This document shows positions 21,849 to 31,279 of a stretch of 64,000 nucleotides of DNA, one piece after another; within the stretch, counting starts at the first letter, position 1; the number at the start of each line of letters is the position of its first letter. Source of the DNA: Amblyomma americanum (Eukaryota; Arthropoda; Arachnida; Ixodida; Ixodidae); contig NC_135497.1 in NCBI RefSeq assembly GCF_052857255.1, forward strand, positions 189,215,326 to 189,279,325. The letters are read 5' to 3'. Made by a program: the position numbers and the translations under genes. The notes below the pieces were generated by a model. The model had not been told where the DNA came from, searched no databases, and worked only from the letters and a program-made list of their open reading frames with translations.

Positions 21849-22324
21849 CGTAGGAATCCGCCTCAAAGTTGTTTGTTACTGATGTTTTCTTCCTGAGGCA
21901 GGATTTTTAACATATTGCTTTTGTTTAGTGTTTCAAAGTGAGGACGTGCTTTCTTGTGCAATTTTCCCATTTGTGGACGCGTTCTGAGTGCTGCTTGACT
22001 ACTGTAAGGAACTAGGCAGTAGTATAAAAGGGGAAAGAGCCTGGCAGAGCTTAGGGTTGTCTCGTGCTTGCTGACTGAGCGGTTGCGTTTCGGCGTAGTT
22101 CTAACGCTTGCTGGGAACGAGAACAAAAGTGGCAACTCTGCCGAAGTCACTTTGCAGTGTCCTGTGTGAACCTGAACCTGAGAACGAGGCCTTCTCTGTG
22201 CGCTGCGCTCAAGCAACGCCGAGGGACGACCGATTTCGATTACGAGCATCATCGAGCGACATCCCTCTGGACAGCGGATGCAGTCCCCTGAACATCGGGA
22301 TCTCCTTCTCCCGGCGGGGCGGTC
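21849..22324 (+). other. Non-coding segment in place of integrase, with a second TATA-like box
   Basis: The ~476 bp contain no integrase motif in any frame I read. A TATAAAAGG near 22023 and the following gagcctggcagagcttaggg look like a promoter/leader, perhaps from another LTR. The last bases (ggcggggcggtc) are a purine-rich tract before the right LTR. Confidence 0.55.
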
Positions 22325-22896
22325 TGTTACGTTTCGCCTACGACGCGCGGTATAGCCGGCGCGGATGCAACGGACGCCGGGGCTTCGTTCAAAGTGGCGG
22401 TCATTTTGACCCGTTCATCGCTGCCGCAACGCCTCCCGCCAAGCGCGTCCAGGCAGGTTTCAATGCCACGTGTCTTCGTGTGTGCGTGTGTGTGTGTGCA
22501 TGTTGGTGCCCACGCTTGTCAAAGCGCGGGAGCCGGGGAGAGGAGCTCCCCAACTGGGAGGCGAGGAGGTCTGACCGGCGCCGGCCCGGCGGACGCGCAC
22601 GTCACGTCTCAACATGTCCGAGCGTCGCCGTATCGGGCGCCTCATCCCGAGCCGTTCCTTCTTGCCCTCGACTCCGAGGGTATAAAGTCAGCTGCCCCGG
22701 ACGCCAAAGAGAGACTTCGATTTCTTCCGTCGAGTAACGTGGTCGCCCTGACCGGCTGCTCTTTTGCGATGCCAGAATAAACAAGTTGTTCTGTTGCCAG
22801 TCGACTCATCCTTTGCCAGGACCTTCGGATGTTTCCAGCTGTGCCCCAGGCCGCCAGGCCAACGCTACCCTTGGAGCTTGCAACCCATTTGCAACA
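22325..22896 (+). repeat. Right LTR of the young gypsy element
   Basis: Same length and ends as the left LTR, with about nine differences by eye. Followed by GGGG. Confidence 0.92.
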
Positions 22897-23158
22897 GGGG
22901 GTGGTGCCCGTGACCACGACAAACTCAGGGCATACGCATCGAATATTATCTAGTACTGCATGGGTGGGACACGACTGTGTTCCCATGTACGGAAATAAAC
23001 TGGGTCGACCAGCGCCGCAAGAACAGCGCTTCGCCGCCTACTGTCAGGTCTTCTTCTAGGAATTCCCACACAATGAAGCACACGCTCTGCAAAACCGGAA
23101 ACATGGCACGGTGCCGTCTTCCGCGCACTTCGGCCAAGTTACGTCGCTTCCAAAGCAC

Positions 23159-23416
23159 TTACATCACTACTGTGACCACGAGGCGCACAAAGATTGAGCG
23201 CCTTCGCGAGTTTCGCTGGCGCGGGCGCACCCTAAACAACCTGTAGATCAGGAGCCACAAAGTACGTTCTACGACGCAGTCTTCCAGGGCGTGCCGTTGT
23301 GTCTCAACAGCGCCGCAATTGGTGCAGCGCGCATTTGGTACGACGCCCCATCTTGCGAGACGCTCCTTCGTTGGCAGTACTTGCCAACGGCGACGCCATA
23401 AACGAAAGACTGCCAC
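23159..23416 (-). pseudogene. ORF2 C-terminus (zinc-binding motif of RT)
   Basis: The frame includes KERLARWGVVPNARCTNCGA and VETQRHALEDCVVERTLW, the Cys-x2-Cys...His...Cys arrangement found after RT in many LINEs (zf-RVT type). It continues ORF2 after a frameshift. Confidence 0.8.
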
Positions 23417-23456
23417 TTTCTAGGAGATGTTTATTGTAGCTGGTCAGCACTAAGCT

Positions 23457-24392
23457 CTAAAACAGCAAACGCCGCACTAACACGTGCCACTGGTGTTTCG
23501 CGAATATCAAGGTCCGGAAACTGGCGGAGCCAGAAACGGAAAAATCAGTTGCCACATTGTAAAAGGGCATAGGTTGATCTGCCAGAGGTCCCGTGTGTCG
23601 CTGCGTTAGGAAGAGCCGACTCCCGGTACCCAACCAATGCAGGACTAGTGATCGACCCCTGTGCGCCTGGGCCGCCAGCAGGTCAAGAACTGCTTTTGCG
23701 GCGAAAGCTCGCGCTGTTGCCTGCCAGGATGGCAGGTTCAAACCTCCTCTGTCGGAATGCGCGGACAAAACTTGCCGTGATACTGGGGCCAGCTTTCCGT
23801 TCCACAGTACTTGGCCTGCGAGCGAGTTCAGCTTCCCTGCCACGCGACGCGGCATCGGAGCAATACGCGCAACGAAACAAGCGTAGGCAGCTGCGCAGGT
23901 ACGAAAGAACAGGGCTTTGGCACTCAAAGAAAGTTCGAGGTGTGCAATCGAGTTTATGGCCCATCGCGCTCGAGTGATGGCGTCGTCCCACGATTTTGGC
24001 GACACACCTTCTGACTCAAAAATGATTAATAGCACTTGCACGCCATCGACGAACTGGACTCCCCCAGGCAACGATTCCTGAAACGTGCCAAAGCTCAGTA
24101 CTTGGCTCTTCGCGGTGTTCAACTGAGCCCCTGAAAGGGCCGCATATTCGTTGAAAACCTTCAAGAAGGCAAGGAAACTGTCCGCATCTCGAGAGAACAG
24201 CAAGATGTCGTCCGCGTAAGCGGACACAAAAACTCTTCCCTGCCCCGGAAGGGGGAAGCCTCGGATAGCTGGGTGGTCCTCAACTGCACGGAGCAGGGGG
24301 TCCAGTGAGAGCACGAAGAGAGCGGGCGAGAGGGGACAACCCTGTCTAACTCCTCGCGACACGCAAATCATCCCGCTCAACGCCCCATTCAA
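23457..24392 (-). pseudogene. ORF2 reverse transcriptase, second half
   Basis: The frame shows SRGVRQGCPLSPALFVLSLD (QGCPLSP block) and VFVSAYADDILLFSRDADSF, with the catalytic ADD intact, then LNTAKSQVLSFG. It ends after a thumb-like region. It is open for 311 codons, so this part is relatively well preserved. The SINE at 24414-24718 separates it from the N-terminal RT part. Confidence 0.85.
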
Positions 24393-24413
24393 AACCAGCT
24401 GACTCGACAGCCC

Positions 24414-24718
24414 GTACCCGCCGCGGTGGCTCAGTGGTTAGGGCGCTCGACTACTGATCCGGAGTTCCCGGGTTCGATCCCGACCGCAGCGGCTGCGTTT
24501 TTGTGGAGGAAAAACGCTAAGCCGCCCGTGTGCTGTGCGATGTCAGTGCACGTTAAAGATCCCCAGGTGGTCGAAATTATGCCGGAGCCCTCCACTAAGG
24601 CACCTATTTCTCTTTCTTCTTTCACTCCCTCCCTTACGGCGCGGTTCAGGTGTCCAACGATATATGAGACAGATACTGCGCCATTTCCTTTCCCCAGAAA
24701 ACCAATTATTATTATTAT
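24414..24718 (+). mobile_element. Long-variant SINE inserted in the LINE RT
   Basis: Full tRNA-like head (gcggtggctcagtggttagg, B box cccgggttcgatcccgac), family body, an extended 3' part (tccaacgatatatgagacag, gatactgcgccatttccttt) and an (att)n tail. TCGACAGCCC is present at 24404-24413 and 24719-24728, a 10-bp target duplication. It inserted after the LINE. Confidence 0.92.
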
Positions 24719-24964
24719 TCGACAGCCCCGAAAATAGGGCACATACTCTGTTAGTAAATTTGTCCGGAAGGCCCAGACATGACAAGACTGTCAACAAGTA
24801 GTCGTGCTCCACTCAATCAAAGGCTTCGCTTTGATAGAGGGAGATAAAACAACCATTCAGTTTTTTTGCCTGAGCGTACGCAAAAAGGTCGCGTGTGAGA
24901 GCCAGTAAAGAGAAGATTGGTCTACACAAGACTGACGAGCTCTGGAGCGGGCTGACCACGTCGC

Positions 24965-25676
24965 CTAAGAAGGCTTCAAACGGTCGGTTAAAACCGTAGC
25001 GACCACTTTGTAGTCTGTGTTAATCAACGTTATTGGTCTCCATGAACCTGGGTCCGAGAGGGTCATACCGGGCTTGGGGATGAGAATTACGTGCCCCAAT
25101 GAAAAAGATGACGGCTTCACACCTTCCAGAAGCACAGAATTGACTATTACTGTTAAGTGTTCGCCGAGAATCTCAAAGAACGCCGAGTAGAACCCGGCAA
25201 GAATTCCGTCTGGGCCGGGAGCTGCGGACGCCCTCATACGAGCTAGCGCCGCTCGCACTTCTTCCTTACCAACTGGGCCGCAGATAGCTGCCCCATTTAT
25301 TTCCCGGGACGTGTATCGCCCACACCAGTTCTAGAACCCTACTTCTTAAATTCGCATTTCTGCTGGCGTGTTCAGAGTAGAACAACGAGGCGTAGTGGGC
25401 CGTGAAAACTTGAGCGATATCTGAATGAGCACTGGAGTGCCGGCCGTCAGGCAAGACCATGCTTTCGATTCGTGACAGTCCTTTGTTGTCGTGTTCCCCC
25501 TCTCGGGCGCGACGGAGTTCTTCTGCCGCTATTTGGGGGGACGTTGTTGGGTCCGGCGATTTAATAGAGCTCCGAGCTAGGAGCCCGTAATATCGCACGC
25601 GCTGCGATTCAAGGTACTCGCTCATGAAGAGCGTCAGAGTGCCTCCGGCCTCAACGATGCGAATGCGCCGCATCAA
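24965..25676 (-). pseudogene. ORF2 reverse transcriptase, first half, and linker
   Basis: The frame at 25258-24965 shows MRASAAPGPDGILAGFYSAF (PGPDG block) and GHVILIPKPGMTLSDPGSWR, then PITLINTDYKVVATVLTDRL, the early RT motifs. The frame at 25676-25266 holds the endonuclease-RT linker (SEYLESQRVRYYGLLARSS). Stops near 25262 separate them. Confidence 0.8.
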
Positions 25677-25750
25677 GTCTTTAAGTTCGGCAGTTATTCT
25701 AACGCGCCTGGCTTTGCCTTCTCTTACTAGAATCTTGCGCCAATTGGTTT

Positions 25751-26627
25751 TTAGGTCGTCCCACCCGTCCCGAGAAAGGTCTTCAACCTTTGGGGGGGGG
25801 GGGGGGGGGTTCCCGCTAGTGCTTGGCGAATGGAGGCCAAACTAACTTCATCATGCAGAAGCGCGGGGTCCATCCTCCACCTATTCTGGTCTGCCGACCT
25901 TCCGGGTGACGCGTTCACGCGCACTGACACGGGTGCGTGGTCGCTGATGCCCTGGGCGTCGGGCGGAAGGCTTACAGTCTCGCATGCGCGGAGAAGTGGT
26001 ACGAGAGCAGGGGGGAGATAAACTCTTTCAAGGTGGCTAGCAGAGGAGCCTCGCTTCCATGTGGCCACAAAGTCTTCATCATTAACAGCAACCCATGCAT
26101 CCATGAGCTGAAAGCGTCTCACTAAACACCCTAGTTCCCTGGAATAGTACATAGATGTCCCCTGCCCTGGGCCGTGTACATCTCGCCAAGAATCTAGCAC
26201 GCAATTGAAGTCGCCGATAAGCACACACGGCACATTCTGGTCTAGATAGGTACCAATTACTTTAAAAAAACCATTCGTCTGACTGTTTCTGGCAGGCGCG
26301 TATACGTTGAGACGAGTTTTCCGATTTTCCAAGAATATGTCTATAATTCTGGCGCGACCATAGAGACCGAAAGTGCAATGTGCGCTCGTCCTGTAGGTGT
26401 TTGATAAAAACCACACCGACACCACGTGATCGAGAGGTGCTCAACGAGAAAAAAGCGTCGAGATGAAAGCGTCGAGATGAAATCGCCTGCGAAATGCTGA
26501 CAAAATTGCATCCTTGCAAGAAAAGTAAGTCTGCACCTACTGAGCGAGCGAGGTGAATAACTTCTAGCTGCTTGGCTAGAGCTCGAAAACCTCTGACATT
26601 AAAGGTAATGAAATGAATCCCAGCCAT
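25751..26627 (-). pseudogene. ORF2 start and APE-type endonuclease
   Basis: ORF2 probably starts at 26627 (MAGIHFITFNVRGFRALAKQ). GADLLFLQG follows, with the first metal-binding Asn/Glu region; Gly stands where Glu is usual. After a frameshift near 26420 the frame continues with VCLIGDFNCVLDSW-like sequence (CVLIGDFNCVLDSWRD) and GISDHAPVSVRV, the later endonuclease motifs (GDFN, SDH). An 18-G run at 25792-25809 lies at the end of this part. Confidence 0.8.
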
Positions 26628-27234
26628 CTTTAGATAAAGAAACGAAAGCATTAACACTTGGGAAAGCGTAAAAACAACAAAACTGTAGCGCGTACCGACT
26701 CACAAGTCGTGTGGTGCGGCGGTGGTCGCAGAACGGGCGATGGAACCGGGTGGCTCGAAGACGCTGCCGCAGCAGGTAAGTCCCTGTAGACGCTAAGGCG
26801 CAGACAATGTAGTTGTGGTGCGTCAAGTGTCTTTCCTTGACTCCGCTGTAAAAAGTGTCCGTAGCACGCATAGTTCGGGTGGAGCGCAGAGCGATCTGGT
26901 TCATGGTGAACACACCAAAAATACCACTCACACCTGCGCATGTCGCCCCCAACTGCGCTTGCACCAACCGAGGAACTTGTGGCGAAAACACACGCTGCAG
27001 GGACACATCGACACAGTCGTCTATGCTGCACAGCTTAACACTATTCGCACAGCACTGGCACTTTATCGCGTCCATCGTTGATGAAGGTGCGCCGAACTGC
27101 TGCTGGTGTCGACGGGAGCAGGCTGCTATCGGCGCGAGCCGGGTGCGCGGCTCTAACGCGTCCACCGCGATAAGGGCGGCGGCGATAAGGGTCGGGCGGC
27201 CGAGACGGCCGGTGAGATTCTTCGGCGCAGCCAT
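26599..27234 (-). CDS. Uncharacterised complete ORF between LINE ORF1 and ORF2
   Basis: An ATG at 27234-27232 lies five bases after the ORF1 stop (TAG 27242-27240). The frame runs 211 codons without a stop and ends overlapping the likely ORF2 start (26627) by about 29 bases in a different frame. It begins MAAPKNLTGRLGRPTLIAAA and contains a Cys-rich part (IKCQCCANSVKLCSIDDCVD), a hydrophobic stretch (GATCAGVSGIFGVF) and a basic segment. I do not recognise a family. It may be a third ORF of the LINE, a captured gene piece, or chance. The rest of the LINE has several frameshifts, which makes an open 211-codon frame notable but not proof of coding. Confidence 0.45.
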   Translation of the reverse strand: MAAPKNLTGRLGRPTLIAAALIAVDALEPRTRLAPIAACSRRHQQQFGAPSSTMDAIKCQCCANSVKLCSIDDCVDVSLQRVFSPQVPRLVQAQLGATCAGVSGIFGVFTMNQIALRSTRTMRATDTFYSGVKERHLTHHNYIVCALASTGTYLLRQRLRATRFHRPFCDHRRTTRLVSRYALQFCCFYAFPSVNAFVSLSKDGWDSFHYL

Positions 27235-27239
27235 GGCAG

Positions 27240-28574
27240 CTACTCGTCGGAATCGTAGAAGTCCATCTGGGCTCCACCCTCTTCCGTTGTTTTTGCCTTT
27301 TTCTTTGGAGCAGCGGTAACTCTCGACGAGGGCCCCCTGTCTGACGAGGAGCGCTGACGCTTCGGTTCGTCGGGCTCTTGGCCCTTCTGGGATGAGCACA
27401 CGGTGGTCGCTCGGGTGCCCGAGCGTTGTGTCTTTGGGACACAAGTGTTCACCTGAGATAGGGCTTCGGAGCTGGCGCCCTGTGGCCCATTGGCTGCCCT
27501 CTCCAGGTCCGCTACCTGGCTGGTAGCGTTGACCAGGCGAGGGGCCTGTTGGGTGACCTCTGGAGGCGTCGACTCCGTCTCCGTACCGCTTTGCTGTCCT
27601 TGAGCTGACGTTGGCTGCTAGTGAAACAAGGCAGCTTCTAGATTTTCCAGGTTAGACAGGGCGTCTTACGACGTGAAGTCCTTCGCGACCTCTTCGGCGA
27701 AGTGTGGTTCCGCCTCGTCCGTCACTAGAGTGCCGGGCGACCCGGGCTCCCCCGAGCCCTCAACGAGGATGGTTGCCGAGGTGGAGTCGTCCACTTCGTC
27801 CCAGCATGGAGCCGGGGTTGCCTCGAGCAGGGCTTGACGCGTATTTCCCGGAGCTGCGAGGGCGGCCGCGTAGGGACGCGGCGCAATGCAGTCCGAGGTG
27901 ACGTGTTTCCCGCCACACCGCTTGCAGCCCGCGTGGCACGAGTCCGCCCGTGGCCGTACGCAGCACAGCGGCCGCAGCGAGTGGCGGTGCAGGTGGCGCC
28001 GATGTGACCTTCCGCGCCACAACGGGCGCACACCTTGCACATTCCACGGTATTCCAACATAACGCGGTGACCCACAACGGTAATAAAATTCGGTGGCGCC
28101 CGCTGCATGTCGAGCTTCACCAGGCGAGCGCCGCTACGAACATGGCTCCTTGACTTAATAACGGGTTCCGTGACTGCCGTGATCTTGCCAAAGGGGCGCA
28201 GGGCGGCTGCGAGGGCGTCGTCACTGACGCTTGGTGGAAGTCGCCGGACCGTTACGAACACCACTGGCGCAGCGAGCTGAACCCGCGGCACTTGATGACC
28301 GGCCACGAGCAGAGAGCCCGCGGCCAACATTTTCGTGGCCTGCGCCATCGAACTGACAGCTGCTAGGAACTTCGTTCCGCCGAGGTGAGGCAAATACTGC
28401 AGCCCCCCGACACCGACGGCCTCCTCGATGGCATCGATCAGGTCGTCCGCTGGAACGGGTACCGTCAAGTTGAAGTTGAAATGATTGCGCCCTTGTGGGG
28501 CGCGTCACAGGCGGCGGAAGGTCCATCTTCACCAAGCCCTGTACGCCGCGGCAGCAGGCCGGGCACCGGGGCAC
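27240..28574 (-). pseudogene. LINE ORF1 (RNA-binding, zinc knuckle)
   Basis: The best frame (28468-27725) has an RRM-like part (VVFVTVRRLPPSVSDDALAA, then LRPFGKITAVTEPVI) and a CCHC knuckle CARCGAEGHIGATC, followed by a degraded second knuckle (CGRCAAYGH). An upstream frame (from 28574) seems to carry the N-terminus, joined by a frameshift near 28460. A downstream frame ending at 27240 has a basic/acidic tail (APKKKAKTTEEGGAQMDFYD). ORF1 proteins of L1/Tx1 elements bind their RNA. Frameshifts make this copy defective. Confidence 0.75.
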
Positions 28575-28655
28575 GAGCAGCAGGGCCTGCGGAGTCGCTG
28601 GGTAGCGTGACGGGCTTCCTACTCACACCGGACAGTCACACCCACGCCGACAAAG

Positions 28656-28964
28656 AGAATTTATTTGTACACCAGACAATATTTAGACACGAATAGTACA
28701 TAAGATAATCTCGAAACCACAGGAGCAAAAAAAATTGTCAAAGCAGTCACAAATTCGGACAGAAAGAAACAGGTACCGAACAGGCCAAAAATTCTAGGTA
28801 CAGTAAACACCATGGCACGGCCTCTTTTTTCTAATCCAACATACATCTCAGTGCGCGGTGGTCACAAAGAGAATTTATTAGTACACCAGACAATAATTAT
28901 ACCCGGATAGCAAATAAGGAAATCTCGAAACAACTGGTGCAAAAAAAATTGGCGAAGCAGTCTA
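28656..28964 (-). repeat. Two-unit ~215-bp tandem repeat, right block
   Basis: A full unit (from 28656) and a truncated second unit (from about 28863) match the left block at 17223-17645 unit for unit. The second breaks off at gcgaagcagtc and the gypsy LTR resumes. Confidence 0.8.
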
Positions 28965-29179
28965 CGCTCGTGTCGGTAGCGGAAGGTAGTCTAGCGATCT
29001 TCCCAGCCGGGCAGCCTGTTTTTGAAGCCACTGTCCGTGACGCATGCCTCGGGTGACGCACCGGTGGCGCTGTGCTTTATCGGTAACGCAATCCAGCGTG
29101 TGGCCGCGTTACGCTGCGCCGGATGATAACAATTTAAGGCAGAGGCTGCGCGGAAATGTGCGCAGAGTGTATCGCCACA
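28965..29179 (-). repeat. Second part of the split 5' LTR
   Basis: Matches the left LTR from its tacgctcgt block to its end (cgcagagtgtatcgccaca). GATG follows. Confidence 0.85.
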
Positions 29180-30136
29180 GATGAATTCAACGTGCGGCGG
29201 TAGCATTCATTACGGCTGCTGCTAGCCCGCACCACTAGCCGCCAGAAGTCACTGAGTCTGCGTTTACAACACGTTTCACGTCACTCCGTCCTATGACGTC
29301 ATAGGAGTGCGCCGTGACGTCATAAGAGTTGCCGAGTTTGAATCGGCGCGGCGGGAAAAATTTTTTCAAGTTCGAATCTAAATTTATTTGAAATAAATGC
29401 ATCTTTCGCTCCCGGACAAGCGGCAACCAAGCCATGAAATGCCGAACAATCAGATTTTGCTAACAAAAAAAAATTTATAGAGTTCTCCTCACTGTCCCTT
29501 TAAAGAAACTGCCTGTTCCAACATCTTTTTCTAAGCAATGTCATAATGTCAGCTTCCAGAAATAAGTGCACAAATCCCGCTGAAAGGTAAATTCACCCAA
29601 AAGCTAACCCTATAGTGGGAAAACAGCCCAAACTTTTTGTGGTTGTAATGCTACATTGTCAAGAGGTGTAGTTGATTTGAAATTTGCTCATGATCAGCTG
29701 CATGCGCCGGAGTATTTGCTCCAATCTTATGTTAGTTGGTAGTTAACAAATGATACGGTTACTTACATTTAGGTATGGAATGATTAGCTATTTCATAAAA
29801 ATGTCCCCGTTTTTCTTTTTTGTATTTTTGCACTGAGGGGCTATTTCTGATGATATCCTGCAAATTCATAACTTTTAACCAGTATTTCCAATGCGTGGGC
29901 ATATGCAAAACATACATAATTGTATTTTTATATAAACTACATGCACTGAAATGTCTGTTTACTGCACACCATCCAGGTAGTCGTACCAGGTATCACTTTT
30001 ACGCTTCTTTTCGTGTTGGTTTGTTCCTGTGGCCTCCTCTGTGACCTCCCTTGCATCTCTCCCAGAAAAGTACTGCAGACGACGGTCAACCACGCTAGCA
30101 TATCACAACAGACGTTAACATACTGGAGACGTACTA
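29180..30136. other. Unassigned AT-rich sequence with two CRE-like palindromes
   Basis: No gene is seen. ctatgacgtcatag (29291-29304) and gtgacgtcataa (29313-29324) contain the TGACGTCA octamer bound by CREB/ATF-type factors in general; function here is unknown. ctcctcactgtcccttt (29486-29502) matches, inverted, a block near 10787. Confidence 0.35.
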
Positions 30137-30247
30137 GCGGAGACGTATACCGGTTTACCGGACGCTTCCTGCGCACTCACCAGGGCCCCGTCAGGCCGCA
30201 CGCATGTCGCTGCGCGGGATGCATCTGGTAAACCAGCATACGTCTTC
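30137..30247. repeat. Fold-back repeat, diverged copy
   Basis: gacgtataccggtttaccgg on the left and, inverted, gacgtatgctggtttaccag on the right form imperfect arms around a short centre. The same family is better preserved at 31168-31279. Confidence 0.6.
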
Positions 30248-30483
30248 GATAGTACATCTTCGGTATGCTAAAAACATATATTATGGAGATCTAGCACAGC
30301 GGATACCTACTGCTACGCTTGCCTTGTCTTGGAAGCCACTCCGTTACCATCGAGGACCAGCGGTTATCTTGCCTTCGCATCACATACGCTACCAAAGCCA
30401 ATTTCTTCCTCTTGATTTCGAACTAGGATGTCATTAACCCGCGATTGTTCCCTCACCCACTCTGCCCGCTTCCGGTCAACTAA

Positions 30484-30936
30484 AGCGTGGCCCGCATGGA
30501 GCGTTTTTCCGGGCGATTCGTCTGCGTCGACGGCAACGGAGCGTTTTTTTTGCCGTCGGAGATGACGGTTTTGCCAAATCGTCGGGTTCTGGCGGAACAG
30601 CAAAAAACGCCGACACCGGGAGTGAGCAGTGACAAAGGGACAATGAGAGCCTGAGTGGGCGTCACGTGATTCTGGACGGAGCCACGCCTGCTGATAGAGA
30701 CGGGCTCGCATTGAGAATGCGCGCTCGCGAGCATTTTGCGCGCGAGAGCCAGCGGCTTCCCTTCCTGCGCATCCGTCGGATTTCAGTATAGATGGGGGCG
30801 CGCGGATCGCACAACTGGGCGGCAAAAAACGCCGCTCGGCTGCTGACCATGCGGGAGTCAATTCGTTGACGCCGGCGCGGGCGTCGGGCGCGCGACGCGA
30901 TTTCGCGGGCAAAAAACGCTCCATGCGGGCCACGCT
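30484..30936. mobile_element. PIF/Harbinger-type MITE (TAA target duplication)
   Basis: The ends agcgtggcccgcatggagcg (30484) and its inverted copy ending at 30936 are near-perfect over about 33 bp. TAA lies at 30481-30483 and 30937-30939. A 3-bp TWA duplication is typical of PIF/Harbinger elements. The 453-bp interior has frames on the minus strand with no recognised domain, so it is non-autonomous. Confidence 0.8.
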
Positions 30937-31167
30937 TAACGTTACGCCTATCATTTTTCTTTCCATGGCTCGCTGCGTTATCCTTCACTTAAGCTGAACC
31001 CTTTCGTTAGCATCCACCTTTCTGCCTAACATGCGGAAGGTTAGTTGGGCGGATGAGGTAAATAGGGTGGGTGCAGCGGGCAAAGGACAGGGTTAATTAG
31101 AGATACATGGGAGAGGCCCTACAATGGGTGTAGTCAGGCTGATGATCATGGTGACGAAACCTAATAG

Positions 31168-31279
31168 CCGAGACGGATACCGGTTTGCAAAACGCCTTCT
31201 GCGCACGCGCTGGCCCTACCTGGCCGCGCCACTGCACTGGGCGTGCGCAGGAGGCGTCCTGTAAACCGGTATCCGCTAT
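31168..31279. repeat. Fold-back repeat
   Basis: agacggataccggtttgcaa...ctgcgcacgc (31171-31208) pairs with 31241-31277 (gcgtgcgcaggaggcgtcct, then aaaccggtatccgct). About 32 bp of spacer separates the arms. Confidence 0.75.

Larger units (their letters stand above)
17747..22896 (+). mobile_element. Young Ty3/gypsy element with SAP/SCAN-like gag and no integrase
   Basis: Two 572-bp LTRs (17747-18318, 22325-22896) flank one long gag-pol frame. Both begin TGTTACG and end GCAACA. I counted about nine differences between them by eye, so insertion is recent. GGGG precedes the left LTR and follows the right one, a 4-bp target duplication. A TGG-starting primer-binding-like sequence follows the left LTR at about 18321. 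The internal region ends with RNase H, and the ~480 bp before the right LTR holds no integrase. Confidence 0.92.
22897..28655 (-). mobile_element. L1/Tx1-like LINE with ORF1, an extra ORF and ORF2
   Basis: Read on the minus strand, the element has an ORF1 with zinc knuckles, a compact extra frame, and ORF2 with APE-type endonuclease, RT and a C-terminal zf-RVT-like zinc motif. It is largely complete but carries several frameshifts, an 18-G run and a SINE. Its 3' end is cut by the young gypsy insertion. Two copies of a ~215-bp repeat lie on both sides. Family assignment is from motif style and order, not a search. Confidence 0.8.
12720..29179 (-). mobile_element. Minus-strand Ty3/gypsy element with nested insertions
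   Basis: The left LTR (12720-13024) and the split right LTR (17128-17222 plus about 28965-29179) bound gag, protease, RT/RNase H and integrase relics read on the minus strand. GATG lies immediately before 12720 and immediately after 29179, a 4-bp target duplication that joins the two ends across 16.4 kb. A C-run beside the left LTR (13028-13039) is the polypurine tract on the minus strand. A TGG-starting primer-binding-like sequence lies beside the right LTR near 17125. About 11.7 kb of later insertions split the right LTR. Confidence 0.85.
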
